Both the position numbers and the translations under genes were made by a program. Positions 23,801 through 31,800 of a stretch of DNA of 64,000 bases are shown piece by piece (positions within the stretch are counted from its first letter, which is position 1; each line of letters starts with the position of its first letter). Under the pieces are notes generated by a model. It did not search any database. It worked only from the letters and a program-made list of their open reading frames with translations, and was not told the DNA's origin. Source of the DNA: Stichopus chloronotus (taxonomy: Eukaryota; Echinodermata; Holothuroidea; Aspidochirotida; Stichopodidae); NCBI GenBank assembly GCA_021234535.1, contig CM037845.1:9850143-9914142 (forward strand). Direction: 5' to 3'.

Positions 23801-25196
23801 CACGCAGTCACTGTGTAAAACTGTGGAATTCCCTCCCTACTATTCCATTCTTATTGTCTACCCAATTTCTTTAAAGGAAAAGCACAGACATTAAAAGAAA
23901 CGATTAATGTTCCCAATGAAATTTCTCTCTTCACCGATTAGTTCGCCCTCAGATATATGTAAATAATAATAAACAATAAAATATGACAACGAATGAACAG
24001 AGTCCCTCAGAGTTCAAATGTAAGTACCTTTTGAATTTTTTTGTTACACATTACGGCCCGACCGTCTAGATTACAGTACCAAACAAAAGTTGTCTGCTGT
24101 TCTTTTTACAGAACAACTCAAGCCTCATGTTATTGCTATTCGCTAACTCTTTGGTATCTTGTTTTCTAACTTGTAGTTGCATTCTCTTTTCTTTGCTTTT
24201 AATGTTACTGTTGCTAGGTATAGCTTTGTTAAACATCTCTTGGTTTTCTGGTATACATGCATTTTGTTGCAGTATTTGTATTTGCAAATACAAAATAAAT
24301 AAAACCTACGGCGGATAGGACGATGACAGGGATATGAAAGTCTCACATCTCCCCCCAGGCAAGGGAAGAGCCTTACGCTTCCGGTGTTTCTCCCCAAAAA
24401 TAACCGTCATCAGAGAAAGTTTAAACCAATCTAAATGTTCAAGGTTCTAGTGACAGCCCATGAGACAAGTTCACAAAGTAATCTTAATTAAAACCTTCAG
24501 CATTTCTGCATCTCTATGATTGTCTGTGAAACATTTTAAGCTTCATGGCTGACAGATTTAGTTTAGGATTTGCAGTATACATAGCTGAAACAAATTCACC
24601 TTCTTTGCATTCACATACACACACACACACGCAAACATGTCATCTCCCTGAGTACAAATGAGGCATATCTTTGTTCATGATACTAACCTGAGATGGATTT
24701 TTTTCCACTGAAACATCCATGCCTCTTCATTTGGGAGGCAGAAGGAGATGTGTCTTGCATCACACCACCTTTGGATGCAGACTTATCACTGCACTGCTGC
24801 TCTTGCACTGACTCCTAGCTAAATACCAAACCAGGGCATTAAACAGACTCAGAAAACTCACACTGTGTGACGTTTATCTTGCTTTAATTTGGATCCACTG
24901 CCAACGAGGGAGAGTGGTGAAAACAACGGTGAACCGTTTCTGTTTCATTATGGCAATCAGACACAAGGTTTTGAGAAAAAGAAAGAGATACTGACCAATG
25001 ACTTGTCTCTTCCGTTGACGAGGGCTGTCGCTGCAGAGCTCTTTGTCGTGGCCGAAGCGGGAGAGGTCTTCAGCTCTCGCAAGTGATAACCAGATGAACT
25101 CGACGACCTCCGTCTGGCACCAGCGCCCGGCTTGTCTATGGCATAAGAAGGAGGCAAAAGGATGTTCTTTGGATGAATGGACGACTTAAGCAGGAG
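5676..25196 (-). CDS. Unidentified Ser-rich coiled-coil protein gene, three internal exons (partial)
   Basis: Three minus-strand open segments have good splice sites and agreeing phases: 25196-24996, 11624-11324 and 5899-5676. Joined, they give about 242 residues: a Ser/Ala/Lys-rich stretch, a basic KKKRKRH-type patch, SSSSEDS, an acidic DLDHEDD patch, then a heptad coiled coil ([21 protein letters not shown]) running across the second junction ([16 protein letters not shown]), and an Asp/Glu-rich tail. This suggests a nuclear or scaffold protein, but I do not recognise the family. The first exon(s) and the 3' end are not located; the gene should continue left of base 5676. The LTR retrotransposon 13962-23215 sits in its large intron in the same orientation. 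Confidence 0.5.
5900..6463. other. Intronic spacer with G runs
   Basis: Contains two long G runs (about 5999-6012 and 6311-6324) and a fragment of the GACCTTTG repeat (about 6265-6300). No gene. Confidence 0.5.
6468..7540. mobile_element. Long-inverted-repeat element with TTAA duplication (Kolobok/piggyBac-like, non-autonomous)
   Basis: TTAA at 6464-6467 and 7541-7544 flank termini AGAGG...CCTCT. The two arms, each over 400 bp, pair along their length: shared blocks include AATATTTGGACAAATTGA, CAATCAAAGTTTTAA and CACAGTTGGAACCT, in opposite orientation. Near the centre a ~140-bp unit is also directly duplicated (GAATCTGTAGGAAGAG versus CAATCTGTAGAAGGAG). No transposase frame is seen. TTAA targets are typical of Kolobok and piggyBac; the purine-starting end favours Kolobok. 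Confidence 0.8.
7581..7880. mobile_element. 300-bp MITE with CAGGGTCCGTAG ends (hAT-like)
   Basis: Perfect 12-bp terminal inverted repeats CAGGGTCCGTAG and an adjacent 5-bp GTAAT duplication (7576-7580 and 7881-7885). TTCACAGACTTTT repeats lie just inside both ends. Non-coding. Confidence 0.8.
8300..8610. repeat. Two diverged units of the 145-bp GACCTTTGACC repeat
   Basis: Units share AGCTTCCCTTCTTGAGAT, GTTGACNCNAAATGA and TACTCAATGAGGTAC-type blocks with 9160-9740 but are more diverged and slightly longer. Confidence 0.65.
9160..9745. repeat. 145-bp tandem repeat array
   Basis: CTTCCCT starts at 9268, 9413, 9558 and 9703, a constant period of 145 bp, with a more diverged unit before. Each unit carries AAATGACCTTTGACC (or ACCGTTGACC), a (T)TTACAAGGTTTTCAC block and CTACTCAATGTGGTACACC. 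Confidence 0.88.
10450..10888 (+). mobile_element. 3' fragment of a non-LTR retrotransposon (LINE)
   Basis: The open frame up to TGA at 10617-10619 ends [12 protein letters not shown]...[17 protein letters not shown], the usual C-terminal pattern of jockey/I-like LINE reverse transcriptase ORFs. About 270 bp of 3' tail follow, ending GAACAAACAAACAAAC. Truncated at the 5' side, so dead on arrival. Confidence 0.6.
11324..11624 (-). CDS. Candidate exon b of the coiled-coil gene
   Basis: 301 nt between the acceptor CATGCATTGCAG|ATGAAC and the donor AGCACCA|GTGAGT, phase 0 to 1. It encodes a basic patch ([14 protein letters not shown]), a [13 protein letters not shown] acidic patch and the first half of a coiled coil. 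The exon is GC-richer than its flanks. Its first codon is ATG, so an alternative transcript could start here. Confidence 0.6.
11692..11953 (+). mobile_element. tRNA-derived SINE
   Basis: The head resembles the middle of tRNA-Lys (GGACTCTTAATCCGGTGG...GAGTTTGAAACC, anticodon loop plus degenerate B box). A unique body follows, then GTGCCTTGAGCAGCTACC...ATTGATCATCATTAT and an A-run. The tail resembles 2464-2530. Confidence 0.6.
11954..12731. other. No feature seen
   Basis: Open frames of 60-78 codons only, without signatures. Putative intron of the coiled-coil gene. Confidence 0.4.
12732..12925. repeat. 33-bp minisatellite
   Basis: About six units of CATGCCAACATTACACCACC plus a variable 13 bp, period 31-33. 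Because 33 is a multiple of three, the minus strand stays open and reads as [15 protein letters not shown] 11-residue repeats; this frame is not considered a gene. Confidence 0.85.
12926..13695. other. No feature seen
   Basis: AT-rich spacer between the minisatellite and the TTAA MITE. Confidence 0.4.
13700..13948. mobile_element. 249-bp MITE, TTAA-type, copy 1
   Basis: Inverted ends AGGCTGTATTGCATCACCC / GGGTGATGCATTACAGCCT, flanked by TTAT and TTAA (one substitution). Related to 42399-42633. The Gypsy element begins 9 bp beyond the right-hand TTAA. Confidence 0.75.
14011..14084 (-). repeat. 74-bp intra-LTR direct repeat, copy 2 (3' LTR)
   Basis: Identical to 15106-15179. On the coding strand it ends TTCTTCTCTACCCCTCAG|GTGGCC, a strong pyrimidine tract plus AG. 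Confidence 0.95.
15106..15179 (-). repeat. 74-bp intra-LTR direct repeat, copy 1 (3' LTR)
   Basis: Identical over 74 bases to 14011-14084. On the coding strand it ends CCCCTCAG|GT and runs on as GTATGT, a consensus 5' splice site. Confidence 0.95.
15342..15354 (-). other. Polypurine tract
   Basis: GAGAGGGGGAGAG abuts the 3' LTR on the coding strand, the expected primer site for plus-strand synthesis. Confidence 0.85.
15355..15949 (-). other. Non-coding segment between pol and the polypurine tract
   Basis: About 600 bp at the place where some Gypsy elements carry env. No open frame with signal peptide, transmembrane segment or other signature was seen. Confidence 0.7.
15950..20491 (-). CDS. 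pol: Pol polyprotein of the Gypsy element
   Basis: 1513 residues from the first ATG; the frame opens further upstream and probably connects to Gag by -1 frameshift. Aspartic protease active site DTG at 42-44. Reverse transcriptase about 380-570 with LDQGKAYHQ and the YLDD catalytic box at 509-512. RNase H about 675-795 (TDAS, TDNNPL, DVLSR). Integrase with an H-X4-H and closely spaced Cys finger at 944-982, and a DD35E core at D1011, D1070, E1106. A GPY/F-like module ([11 protein letters not shown]) follows and there is no chromodomain. The tail is Pro-rich and carries 12-residue repeats of the [12 protein letters not shown] type. All catalytic residues are present and no stop interrupts the frame. 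Confidence 0.96.
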   Translation of the reverse strand: MHPKGNPADLSPRKLEKLVRLVGEQCIVRACIDNMPMDVLWDTGSQVSIISDKWVQENLQGVEIRPVEELLEGSHLDLKASNGLEVPYKGWVWVTFKLDAHPEIEVPILVYPGEMANTLIGYNVIASIIRGKGASVNEQVQGLGKSFPRVSKRALKYMVQLVQDGDSPVLANVRSPQQNQLVKAGQVSHIRCQIHMETKLSECLFEPHPMASWPEGLELGSTVLRVTGSSNCELKVPIVNTTDRDILLPKRTPLGTCELVNTVFDIPSRPQKGNTGPLTATSHSVHLGDTNTTRTARNPQTSDDWCPPIDLSGLTPDQQKLAREMLTEQSAAFSRDDMDTGNCPGLQMKINLSSDAPVQKGYISIPRPLYKEVKEYLEDLIMRGWVTKSKSSYSSPVVCVRKRDGGLRLCVDYRALNQKTIDDRQPIPKIQDILDGLKGNSWFSTLDQGKAYHQGYMHPDSQHLTSFITPWGLHEWKRIPFGLKNAPAEFQRFMEGCLSDFNNDICVVYLDDVLVYGTTFSEHIEHLRRVLSRLRHHGIKLKPSKCHLFKRQVRYLGRLVTGEGYRMDPADTEPVLALKNQTPKTVGELRRVLGFIGYYRSYIQNFSIIAKPLYELLGERQKKVRNRGKSVTKKRSNLDSKEKIEWTAEHHAILCDLIHRLTTHPVMAYPDFSEPYILHTDASGDGLGAVLYQHLEGKLRVIAFASRTLTPPERNYHSSKLEFLALKWAVTERFRDYLQHASHFVVFTDNNPLTYVMSTARLNATGQRWVSELASFRFDIKYRCGKENVDADVLSRMPIPDKMDDYMRECMEMVPSSVISATAEYIQAMGGREVACIDVSTVNSNSCVILGTSPLSTVSPIETHELKAAQENDVVLGKILQLKKNGQRPSTQERRNESKEVQTLLNQWDKLTFDDRGLLYRCTANRKQLLLPMKYKDAVLKGLHNDMGHIGSERTLDLIRQRFYWPYMAKEVEAYVTKQCHCVVQKKPVRNVRAPLVPIHTTEPFEMISIDYLHLEKCKGGYEYILVVVDHFTRFAQAYATKNKSAHAAADRLFNDFFLRFGFPKKLHHDQGREFENQLFQKLQEYCGIEHCRTTPYHPQGNGQVERMNRTILNMLRTLSDQQKLNWKEALPRCMHAYNCSKNDATGYSPFYLMFGRTPRLPVDILFGLETEEEEIDHRTFADKWRQQMQEAYRIADRHSSKMAAVAKERYDKKTHYAQLSPGDRVLVKNLARQAGPDKLRSYWEDTVYRVVKQVSPDIPVFEVISDNAKRRKRVLHRNLLLACDALPLQETGKPQRKQQEKGHATIKAPPTDRPSHAESGGSDESDDEWHPYIPRQSLPSRFSAPSEPLVSTGTPEQRPTTPTESLVGADVLPNSGCPENETPPNPEKRTPEPPVGIPPEPAPEEQGRPTRNRRPPDFLSYLHPGAPSWVQSAQCPYPPNLPQGSQPNLGRIYDHRLQPPFPQIYDHRLQPPFPQIYDHRLQPPFPQTYDYRLQPPVFFPQYPLPTSDWTSY
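16002..16136 (-). repeat. 36-bp in-frame minisatellite at the pol 3' end
   Basis: About 3.75 near-identical 36-bp units encoding [12 protein letters not shown] repeats in the extreme C-terminal tail of Pol, outside any enzymatic domain. Confidence 0.92.
20533..21759 (-). CDS. gag: Gag polyprotein of the Gypsy element
   Basis: 408 residues from an ATG with purine context (AAGATGG), 55 bases after the primer site. It should form the particle that packages element RNA. Residues 1-65 are helical and charged; 120-290 resemble a retrotransposon Gag capsid region ([32 protein letters not shown]). A basic Lys-rich stretch and a predicted coil (315-350) follow, then a CCHC zinc knuckle C375-X2-C378-X4-H383-X4-C388, preceded by another Cys pair (C360, C363). 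It ends at TAG 41 bases before the first ATG of pol, which lies in the -1 frame. The frame is intact. Confidence 0.93.
   Translation of the reverse strand: MADALLEELQTRLHRLTTKQLSAVGEKLVLPEDELTKARSKGRHAQLRLLNRVLISEEWEEKLTDFKHIVEEVWPSEDPEEETPSPTSYPSQDIKTSNTNIHREYVRRDFRISGHIGDHTQKDGLSFTSLIHQIEAGLNKGYPEGEVVEAVIRATNPSLDLRTYLESKSDVTLPKLRRILRTHFREKGATELYHELSGLTQQPKETPQSFLVRALSVRQRVLFASKESEAPQKYDESLVQAMFQHAVLTGLSEHAIRADMKPYLEKPNASDEVLLEKLNAAASNEVERKKKHKQNITKPAASNQVESAEVTPAVQKKDTLMEAIQELKADLEGYKALHAEVFEIKRALGQKPERGKKRGCDKCKAENRGDMCDHCYKCGSSDHFARRCRKRYQGNDSGSPLRDEGGPQ
20542..20548 (-). other. Candidate -1 frameshift heptamer at the gag-pol overlap
   Basis: In the gag frame the coding strand reads G GGG GGA, fitting the X XXY YYZ rule, nine bases before the gag stop codon. 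The pol frame is -1 relative to gag and is open through this point. Slippage here is inferred. Confidence 0.5.
21815..21832 (-). other. Primer-binding site, complementary to a tRNA-Thr 3' end
   Basis: Four bases after the 5' LTR the coding strand reads TGGAGGCACCGCCCGGAT, whose complement ends GCGGTGCCTCCA. This is the 3' end of animal tRNA-Thr species, which have a U discriminator (recalled, not searched). Confidence 0.7.
21886..21959 (-). repeat. 74-bp intra-LTR direct repeat, copy 2 (5' LTR)
   Basis: Equivalent of 14011-14084 in the 5' LTR, same sequence. Confidence 0.93.
22980..23053 (-). repeat. 74-bp intra-LTR direct repeat, copy 1 (5' LTR)
   Basis: Equivalent of 15106-15179 in the 5' LTR, same sequence. 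Confidence 0.93.
23174..23181 (-). promoter_or_regulatory. TATA-like box near the 5' edge of the 5' LTR
   Basis: CCTATAAAAC on the coding strand, only about 35 bp inside the LTR. If used, U3 would be under 100 bp and almost the whole LTR would be R-U5. An opposite-strand TATAAAAG also occurs in the LTR near 15081 and 22955. Confidence 0.4.
23220..24995. other. No gene seen, putative intron
   Basis: Contains CA tracts at about 23751-23764 and 24618-24630 and a GTATTTGTATTTGCAAATACAAA-like palindromic patch near 24270. No exon supported. Confidence 0.4.
24996..25196 (-). CDS. Candidate exon a of the coiled-coil gene
   Basis: 201 nt, 67 codons, phase 0 at both ends. The acceptor CTATCTATCCTCTGCTCAG|CTC has a good pyrimidine tract; the donor is TTG|GTCAGT. 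It encodes [30 protein letters not shown] and an Ala/Ser/Thr-rich tail. The frame stays open about 45 codons upstream, so an earlier acceptor at TATCAG|GTAAAA is possible. Confidence 0.45.
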
Positions 25197-26349
25197 CTGA
25201 GCAGAGGATAGATAGCTACTTTGACAACTGAGATGAGATGCTTTTACCTGATAGAGGCAGACATTTTGGATGCAGCATTTTAAGTGCACTGCTGATGATA
25301 TGCAACAAAACTTTTGTGCACCACAAAACAAACACTAACCAGACGACAACAATTTAATCTCGACGACAGAAATTTTTCTGGTGTAGTGGTGAAAACATTT
25401 GACTAGGTAACATCACAGACAGAATTACTGTATCAGTGAAAGTTAAAGGTTTCAGCTGTGTGTTTTGTTGTCTCTAATACCTATACCATCGATGACCTCA
25501 TAAAAAAATGTCACTTGGCGAAGTCTAAAATTTTTAATGCTCATCACCAAGATCTACTGTACAAGGAAAATATTTCAAATGCTTCATCTTTTGACTTAAA
25601 AAGCAAACATAACTGCAGGATTATCGGGAACAAACCGTAAATCGAAGAACTGACACGATGACGTCCCATACTACACAGTGGGATTATTTTTCATACTTTT
25701 ATTCATAATTTGAAGCAACAAAGCTTAGCAACTGGGAGACACGAGGGTTTGCTCTGCAGTCAGGTCAGGTCAGATATTTTTTTTTCATCCTTGAGAGCAA
25801 ACTAAGTCTTTCCCCATCTGAATTGACCTAGTGGGAAAAAAAATGCCAAATTTGATCCAAAAGTGTTGAGTTGGTAGTTACCTGATGTAAAGGCTGTATC
25901 CAGCATCCTCCACTTGTGTGGTTGCTTAACAACATAAAGTTCTGGTTTGCTACATCTGATCACAACTAGGTGAGGAGTACAGTTAACACAGGAGAGAGTA
26001 TGGCATTATTTATTTTTTACTCATCTTAATGTACTGGTATGTAGTTTATGAGCAATTTTAGTGTTCTTTTCCGTAGCACCATCATTTAGTAACCCTCACT
26101 GACCATCGACCTCCATGAAATTCATATGGACCAAGAAACTCATATATCAACAGGTCTTCCACAAGTAAAACAGAGTCAGAGGTTCCCTATTCTGAGACTT
26201 TTCTTGAGAAGTTGTGTCCTCACTGACTGTTTTTACACTTCTTGACTTCTGGGGATGCTAAATCATCTTTGGCCCTCACTACAAACAATAGGGATTAGGG
26301 ACCATCTACTGTTTCCCCAAAACTCACTGGTTTGGGAATTCGCTAGAGA

Positions 26350-26469
26350 CGTATACTCACCTCATATAACCTATGCATTACTGTATTGACCATGGTCTAG
26401 CATCTGTCAATTTTGTGTGTGTGTGTCAATAAGGTAATGCATAGGTTACATGAGGTGAGGGAGTACGCA
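26350..26469. repeat. 120-bp foldback hairpin with about 40-bp arms
   Basis: The arm at 26351-26390 (GTATACTCACCTCATATAAC...) pairs with 26425-26468 with few mismatches; the shared core is CCTATGCATTAC / GTAATGCATAGG. The loop contains a short GT tract. Confidence 0.8.
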
Positions 26470-27828
26470 CTGTGAATCCTGAAATACATCTTCACACGCA
26501 GAAGCATTAACACCTGCACATACCTTCCGACTGATGTGCCTGCACATACAGTATATAAAGTATGGCCCACACACACACACACACAAAACAACATCACAAA
26601 CGCACATTGGCAAAGGGATCAATATAAGGAAAGTATCAAGGGTATTAAATTCTTCAGTACCGATAACAAGCATGAAATTCTCGAACTTGTAAGCTGTCGT
26701 CCCGGTCTGAACATTTGCTGGTACAGCAGTACAGCATCAGTCCCCACTACCTTTTGCTTTTTTTTTTTTCTTCTTCTCAGACCTTACCAGGATTTGACCA
26801 GGATTTTTACTCAAACCTTACAAACCTTTACTTGATGCCAAAGTAATTGCATTTTCTTGGAAAAGTTGCACAGCATCACAAGGCATGATGGACGGTTGCA
26901 TTAGCAGATATTTAGTTGTGGGAAGCAGCCAGCAGGAAGTCCATATTATGTTCCCCTATTCAACAATGGAAGATGCAAATTCCAAATTTTATGGACATCT
27001 TCATTAATGTGTGATACTGAACCTTAAACTTTCTGCAGCTTGGTCTGCTTTGACACTTTATCTATTATCTTGCACATTGCAGGCCACATGACAAGTTTAT
27101 TCCATCAAAGTTGAGTGAAAATTCCCCAATTTGCTTGAACTTTGCACTCAGATATTACGGAATGCTTGACCAATCAGTTCCACAGACGTCCCAAGTGACC
27201 CACATTTCGCATTTTTGTCCCGTATTTGAACAACGAAACCAGCCCAGCCCACTGAAAAAAATCACATTTCAAATGTATTCAACCTCTGTAAGGAATCACA
27301 GTAGTATAAAGCATTGTAATTCCCAATTTAACACACAAATTTACCAAATTGCTGATCCCAATACTGCTATGCTTTATGACACAACGACTCAGGCATTATG
27401 GTCGCTGATTTGCTTGAAAAGTACTTTTTTTTTTTTTACATGTATCAAAACAAAACATTTTCAAGGTGGGAACCCCTTCCAATTATATCCCAATGGACCC
27501 GCACTTTGCTTCTTGGAACTTGAGAACAATGGTGATTCGGTGTACCAGAGTAGAGTACCAGCAAATATCACCCTCATGTCTGTCAGAAATCCATAAATCC
27601 TGCACACTGCTAAGTTAATGGAGGGTCTCCATTCTATTACTGCTTGGAAATAGTAAAATCGTTTGGGTCGTAGAGACCTTTGTACAGCTGGTATCAATTT
27701 CACAAGATTTTATTTTCTTTAACAATTTTTACAACATCTGATTTGACAGTCTCAAACCTTGATGAATTTGTGTATCATTTAGAGCTTTTCTTCATATGAG
27801 TGCATGTACTTTCTGTGACTGGACATCT

Positions 27829-28065
27829 TTCCCTTGACAATTCCCACCCGGAAAAACCCCCATCCGAGCAATTTTCTCCCAGATTTGCCGTTAGAAACCC
27901 CCCCTTACAATTCAAAACCTGGAAAATTCCCCAGTGGCAGGTGGGAATTGTCCAAGGGGAAACTGTGCTAGTTAGGAATTGTGGTGGGGGAATGGTCCAA
28001 GGGAAAGTTGTCTGGGTGGGAAATATTGGCTGGAAATTGTCCGGGGAGCCTTGTGTGGGGAACCA
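27829..28065. repeat. Degenerate 16-bp repeat with a central orientation switch, copy A
   Basis: Left half carries GACAATTCCCACCCGG-like units, right half the reverse complement (GTGGGAATTGTCC, GGTGGGAAATATT, GGAAATTGTCC). The whole forms an imperfect foldback. Confidence 0.55.
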
Positions 28066-28844
28066 TATTTTCATCTCTCTGAAGTATTTATTGAGGTAAT
28101 TTTGAGGGAGGGGAAGCTAAGGAGAGCTAATCATTGCTCCGCAGCATGAAAGTGTTTTTATGTGACACTTCTCTCAGCACTGACAGTACTGCTGGGCTTA
28201 TGAAGTCAGAACTGAATAGCTGGATACAGCTAGTTTTTCAACCGAGCGTTCACGTATTACGGAGATCTACCAGACACGTGAAGTTTAGCAAACTCAACGT
28301 AACGTGTGAAAGCCAATCTGTAACATGGTACAAGATGCTCTTCTGCTAGCATAACATGTTCCATGGTTTGTGTATCATATGTAAACATTGGATGCAATAG
28401 ACTATGAGACTGGGGTAGATTTCACCTGAAAAGTCAGTATTTTCCCTTGGCTAAACGAGCCAATTCGATTCTAGCGGGATGCTGCCTACATGCATCTGAT
28501 TCATTGCACAGAATGTATGCTGTCTATGATTTTTTAGGTTTCACATGTTTATATACATGTACTACTGAAATAACCAAGGACTAACACCTACATCCTTGCT
28601 TTGTGTCTTGAATTGATAACGAAAATGTTGACATTTGAAAATTCCTGGACAAACGACTACCTTTCTCAAAGAGCACAGTATGTTACGTTGCATTTCAATG
28701 GACGAAGGTGGCGTTACTGCTCCTTTGAGAGGTGTGGGTCTGCAAAGCTCTACACCATTGTCAATACTAGTCACTTGTATTGATAATAAGCCTTAAAGGA
28801 AGCCTCACAAAAAAGAATGAAAAAAAGAAAGGAGATTGAAGTGA

Positions 28845-28870
28845 ATTTGTGATTAGTTACATCATTTATT
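28845..28870 (-). terminator. Candidate distal poly(A) site
   Basis: Minus-strand AATAAA (28870-28865), followed within 30-70 nt by a strongly U-rich stretch ending in a UUUUUUGUGAGG-type element. This is a textbook cleavage context. If it belongs to SOBP the 3' UTR would be about 8 kb; it could also end another transcript. Confidence 0.3.
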
Positions 28871-31800
28871 AAAGCCGTTGATGGCACTCGACTAAATTAC
28901 GAACACTTACGTTACTTCCTTTGAGGGAGTTACACCTGCTTCGTGACCAAAAGTCTGATTTAGATTAGGAACAAAAACATAAAAAACAAGATAAAAAAGA
29001 AATATGATGAATGGTTTTGAGTGCTTGATATCTTGTTCTGGACCATCTCTCTAATACTAACATATATACTTTCAAAACACTATTTACAAATCTCAAAACA
29101 AAAAGAAAAGAATAAAGAAAAGGAAAAGACAAAAAATGAAAAAAAAGGGTAAAAAAGTTAACTGTCCTCTACATTCCCCTTCTTGATCAAATTTCAAGGC
29201 AAAAAACCCCCAAAAAAACAATCCTTTCCTTCTTTTAAGCTCTTTACCTTTTTCCAAACATAGAATCTAAATAAATAAGAAAAACAAAAACACATAAGGA
29301 CATCTTTATGTACTTGAATGCAAAAATAAGAAAAAAATAAAAAATACAAAAAAAAAAAAGAAGAAGAAAAATACAAATAAACTCATGAAAGGAGTAGGAA
29401 GGAAAGTGGCAAATACACAGCTGATGACTATCCCATCCTTGATCAGGGGAGTGAGGAGGAATCAACAATCCTGCAATTTGGCTACATCCTTTTTTTAAAG
29501 ACGTACAAAGGATTTTACAGCTGCTGCTGGAATGAGATACAGAGAGCATAAGGACGGAAAGTCCAAGATTAACAAAAAGAGGTCCATTTGCGACCAGTTC
29601 TCACCACAGGGTAAGATCACAAAAAGGCAGACGGACGAAACCAAGACCAAAAATACGATGACGGTGATCGAGAGGACGCAACAAACCACCGATTACAAAG
29701 TTTCACGTACCTCAGAATGACTGTAGTACTGTGGAACATCACTGTGATAATCACAAGTGGCAGGCACATATTTATTTCATGATAGTTAAACTTTCTCTTC
29801 TTTTTTTTGCAAAACATTGAGATTTTCACTACAAAATACACCAATTTTTTTGTTTTTTTGTCTTTGTCTCTGTTTTGTCAATCATTAAATATCCCAGGAC
29901 GTACAAAAAAAAAAAAAAAACCAACTCTAAAAGATGTTGATTTTAAGGCAAGTTAGACAATTGAACCACCCTGCATCCAGATACAGGAACATGAAAGTAT
30001 CAAAAGAAAATATGAAGAGAAGTGATTTTGGTTTTTTTTTTTTTCAAAATAGATACTATGTCTGTAATGCCCAAACCTAAAAATGACCCTCAGTACTTTA
30101 ACTTAAAAATGGGGATACAATGGGCAAGCATGGAATTCATCTTTGGTATTAGGCGCCATGCCCCTGCCAAAGGCAAGAATATCGTGGCAGAGAATCCAAA
30201 TCTGAACCACAGACAGTGATCTAGCAGTAAGAGACGGGTGGGGATGGGGGAAGGAGCTGAGGAGCAGTTGGAGAGAGGCAGACAATTTCATACATGACTT
30301 TCTGGTGGAATAAATTATTCATTTTCAGCTAATTGTGAGATGACGTACTAGCATGGGAAGGGGTAGTGGTAACCAAGGTCTTCTCGCATTGCATCTTGCC
30401 TTCACTGGAATGGCCAGATCATATTGACAGTGACCATATTTACAATGGACGGCTTCTGTGATGGCCGACAAAATGCTTAGCCTAGCAACGAATTGTGTTT
30501 AAACGTAAAGAAGCCTAACCTAGACATCTTTCTCACTGATACTTCAAACTATTTGAATAAGATTTTGGTCTTAATTAAGCATGCATAAAACGGCTTGGCT
30601 TCCAGGGAGCATTGCCAGCTGGACACCCGCTAGGGACCTCAAGGTATACCTGGGGACCTCATCCAATGAAAGCCATAGGCTTTGTGCTTGAACTGGTCCT
30701 TTCACCATCAGGGTGAGATTCCCTGCTTTAAAATCCTGGTAGTGACCCCTAACATGTCTCACCACCCACACTGAGTTTATCACTTTAAACCCATTAGAAA
30801 TCAAAGAGTAGCCATTTATCTCAAAAGTATTTTGTAACCTAAAGAACCCATATCCACTCTAACCCCCTCTCCCCCCAATCAATGGCTACAGTGCCAATCA
30901 ATTCTTAAAATTGTAGGACATTCCTTCAGTAGACCAACAGGTAACGATAACTCTTAAAACTTGGGGTAAATTTAGCAATCTCAATGGCTAAACCTCAAAT
31001 AATTCTCCTTTTTTTCAATCAATTTCTTTACCATTCGATGTCAAACATAGCCATTTTTTGTCTTGCTACTTCTTGTTTTGTGCATTATTTTCTTCTTTTT
31101 TTCTAGCTATTCTTCTCTTTTCTTGAAAAGAATCCTCTTGTGGTTCAATCAAGAATATTTCACTTATTCATTCCTTGAAGTGTCACTAACAGGAGGGATC
31201 CATTGAAAGAGGCATTTGGCATTTTACATACAAACATCAGAGAAGGCAGCTTATGGGTGCGATTCCTTTATGTTAACCAGGTTCGCTTTTGGCTCACCCA
31301 GTATGCTCCTTTTGTTAAAAACACGTTTTCACTCACCACTCAGGAGTCAGACGGGGATTTCATTCGGGTGGCATGACGTACCAATCCCAAGCAGCGGAGG
31401 GCATGAATTATGACGATAACACGGATTAGGACAATGACACAAACAAAGGAAACACTGATCGTAGGGCACGGCTTTGAAAGCTGATTAAAGTTAAAATTAC
31501 ACAGTATCTTAATTAAAGACCATGATTTACCACTAGAACTCTAATCCCCTCTTTAGTCAGATAAATTGTTCACAAAATAAAAGTTAATAGATGTTTTTCA
31601 TATACAAAAAAAAAAATTAATATATCTCTTTCATCTATGATAGGTGAATATTAAATCTGCCAGCACATTTTCATATTGATTTGCCTATTCAGTTTTTCAC
31701 CAAAGACATAAATTTGATCTATTTTCCAACATTTTTTGATGGGATTACGCAAAGCAAATGCAATTTGCCCACCTTTTCGTCAAAACTTTTAATAACGTGA

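Larger units (their letters stand above)
25197..28844. other. Intergenic or intronic region
   Basis: Besides the hairpin at 26350-26469, the CA tract near 26573 and the 16-bp repeat at 27829-28065, nothing is recognised. The upstream exons of the coiled-coil gene should lie here or be absent from the window; no candidate with good sites was found. Confidence 0.35.

Noticed and set aside
29194..29844. Hydrophobic minus-strand frames resembling membrane segments
   Set aside because: Produced by U-rich low-complexity sequence; no start context or conserved motif.
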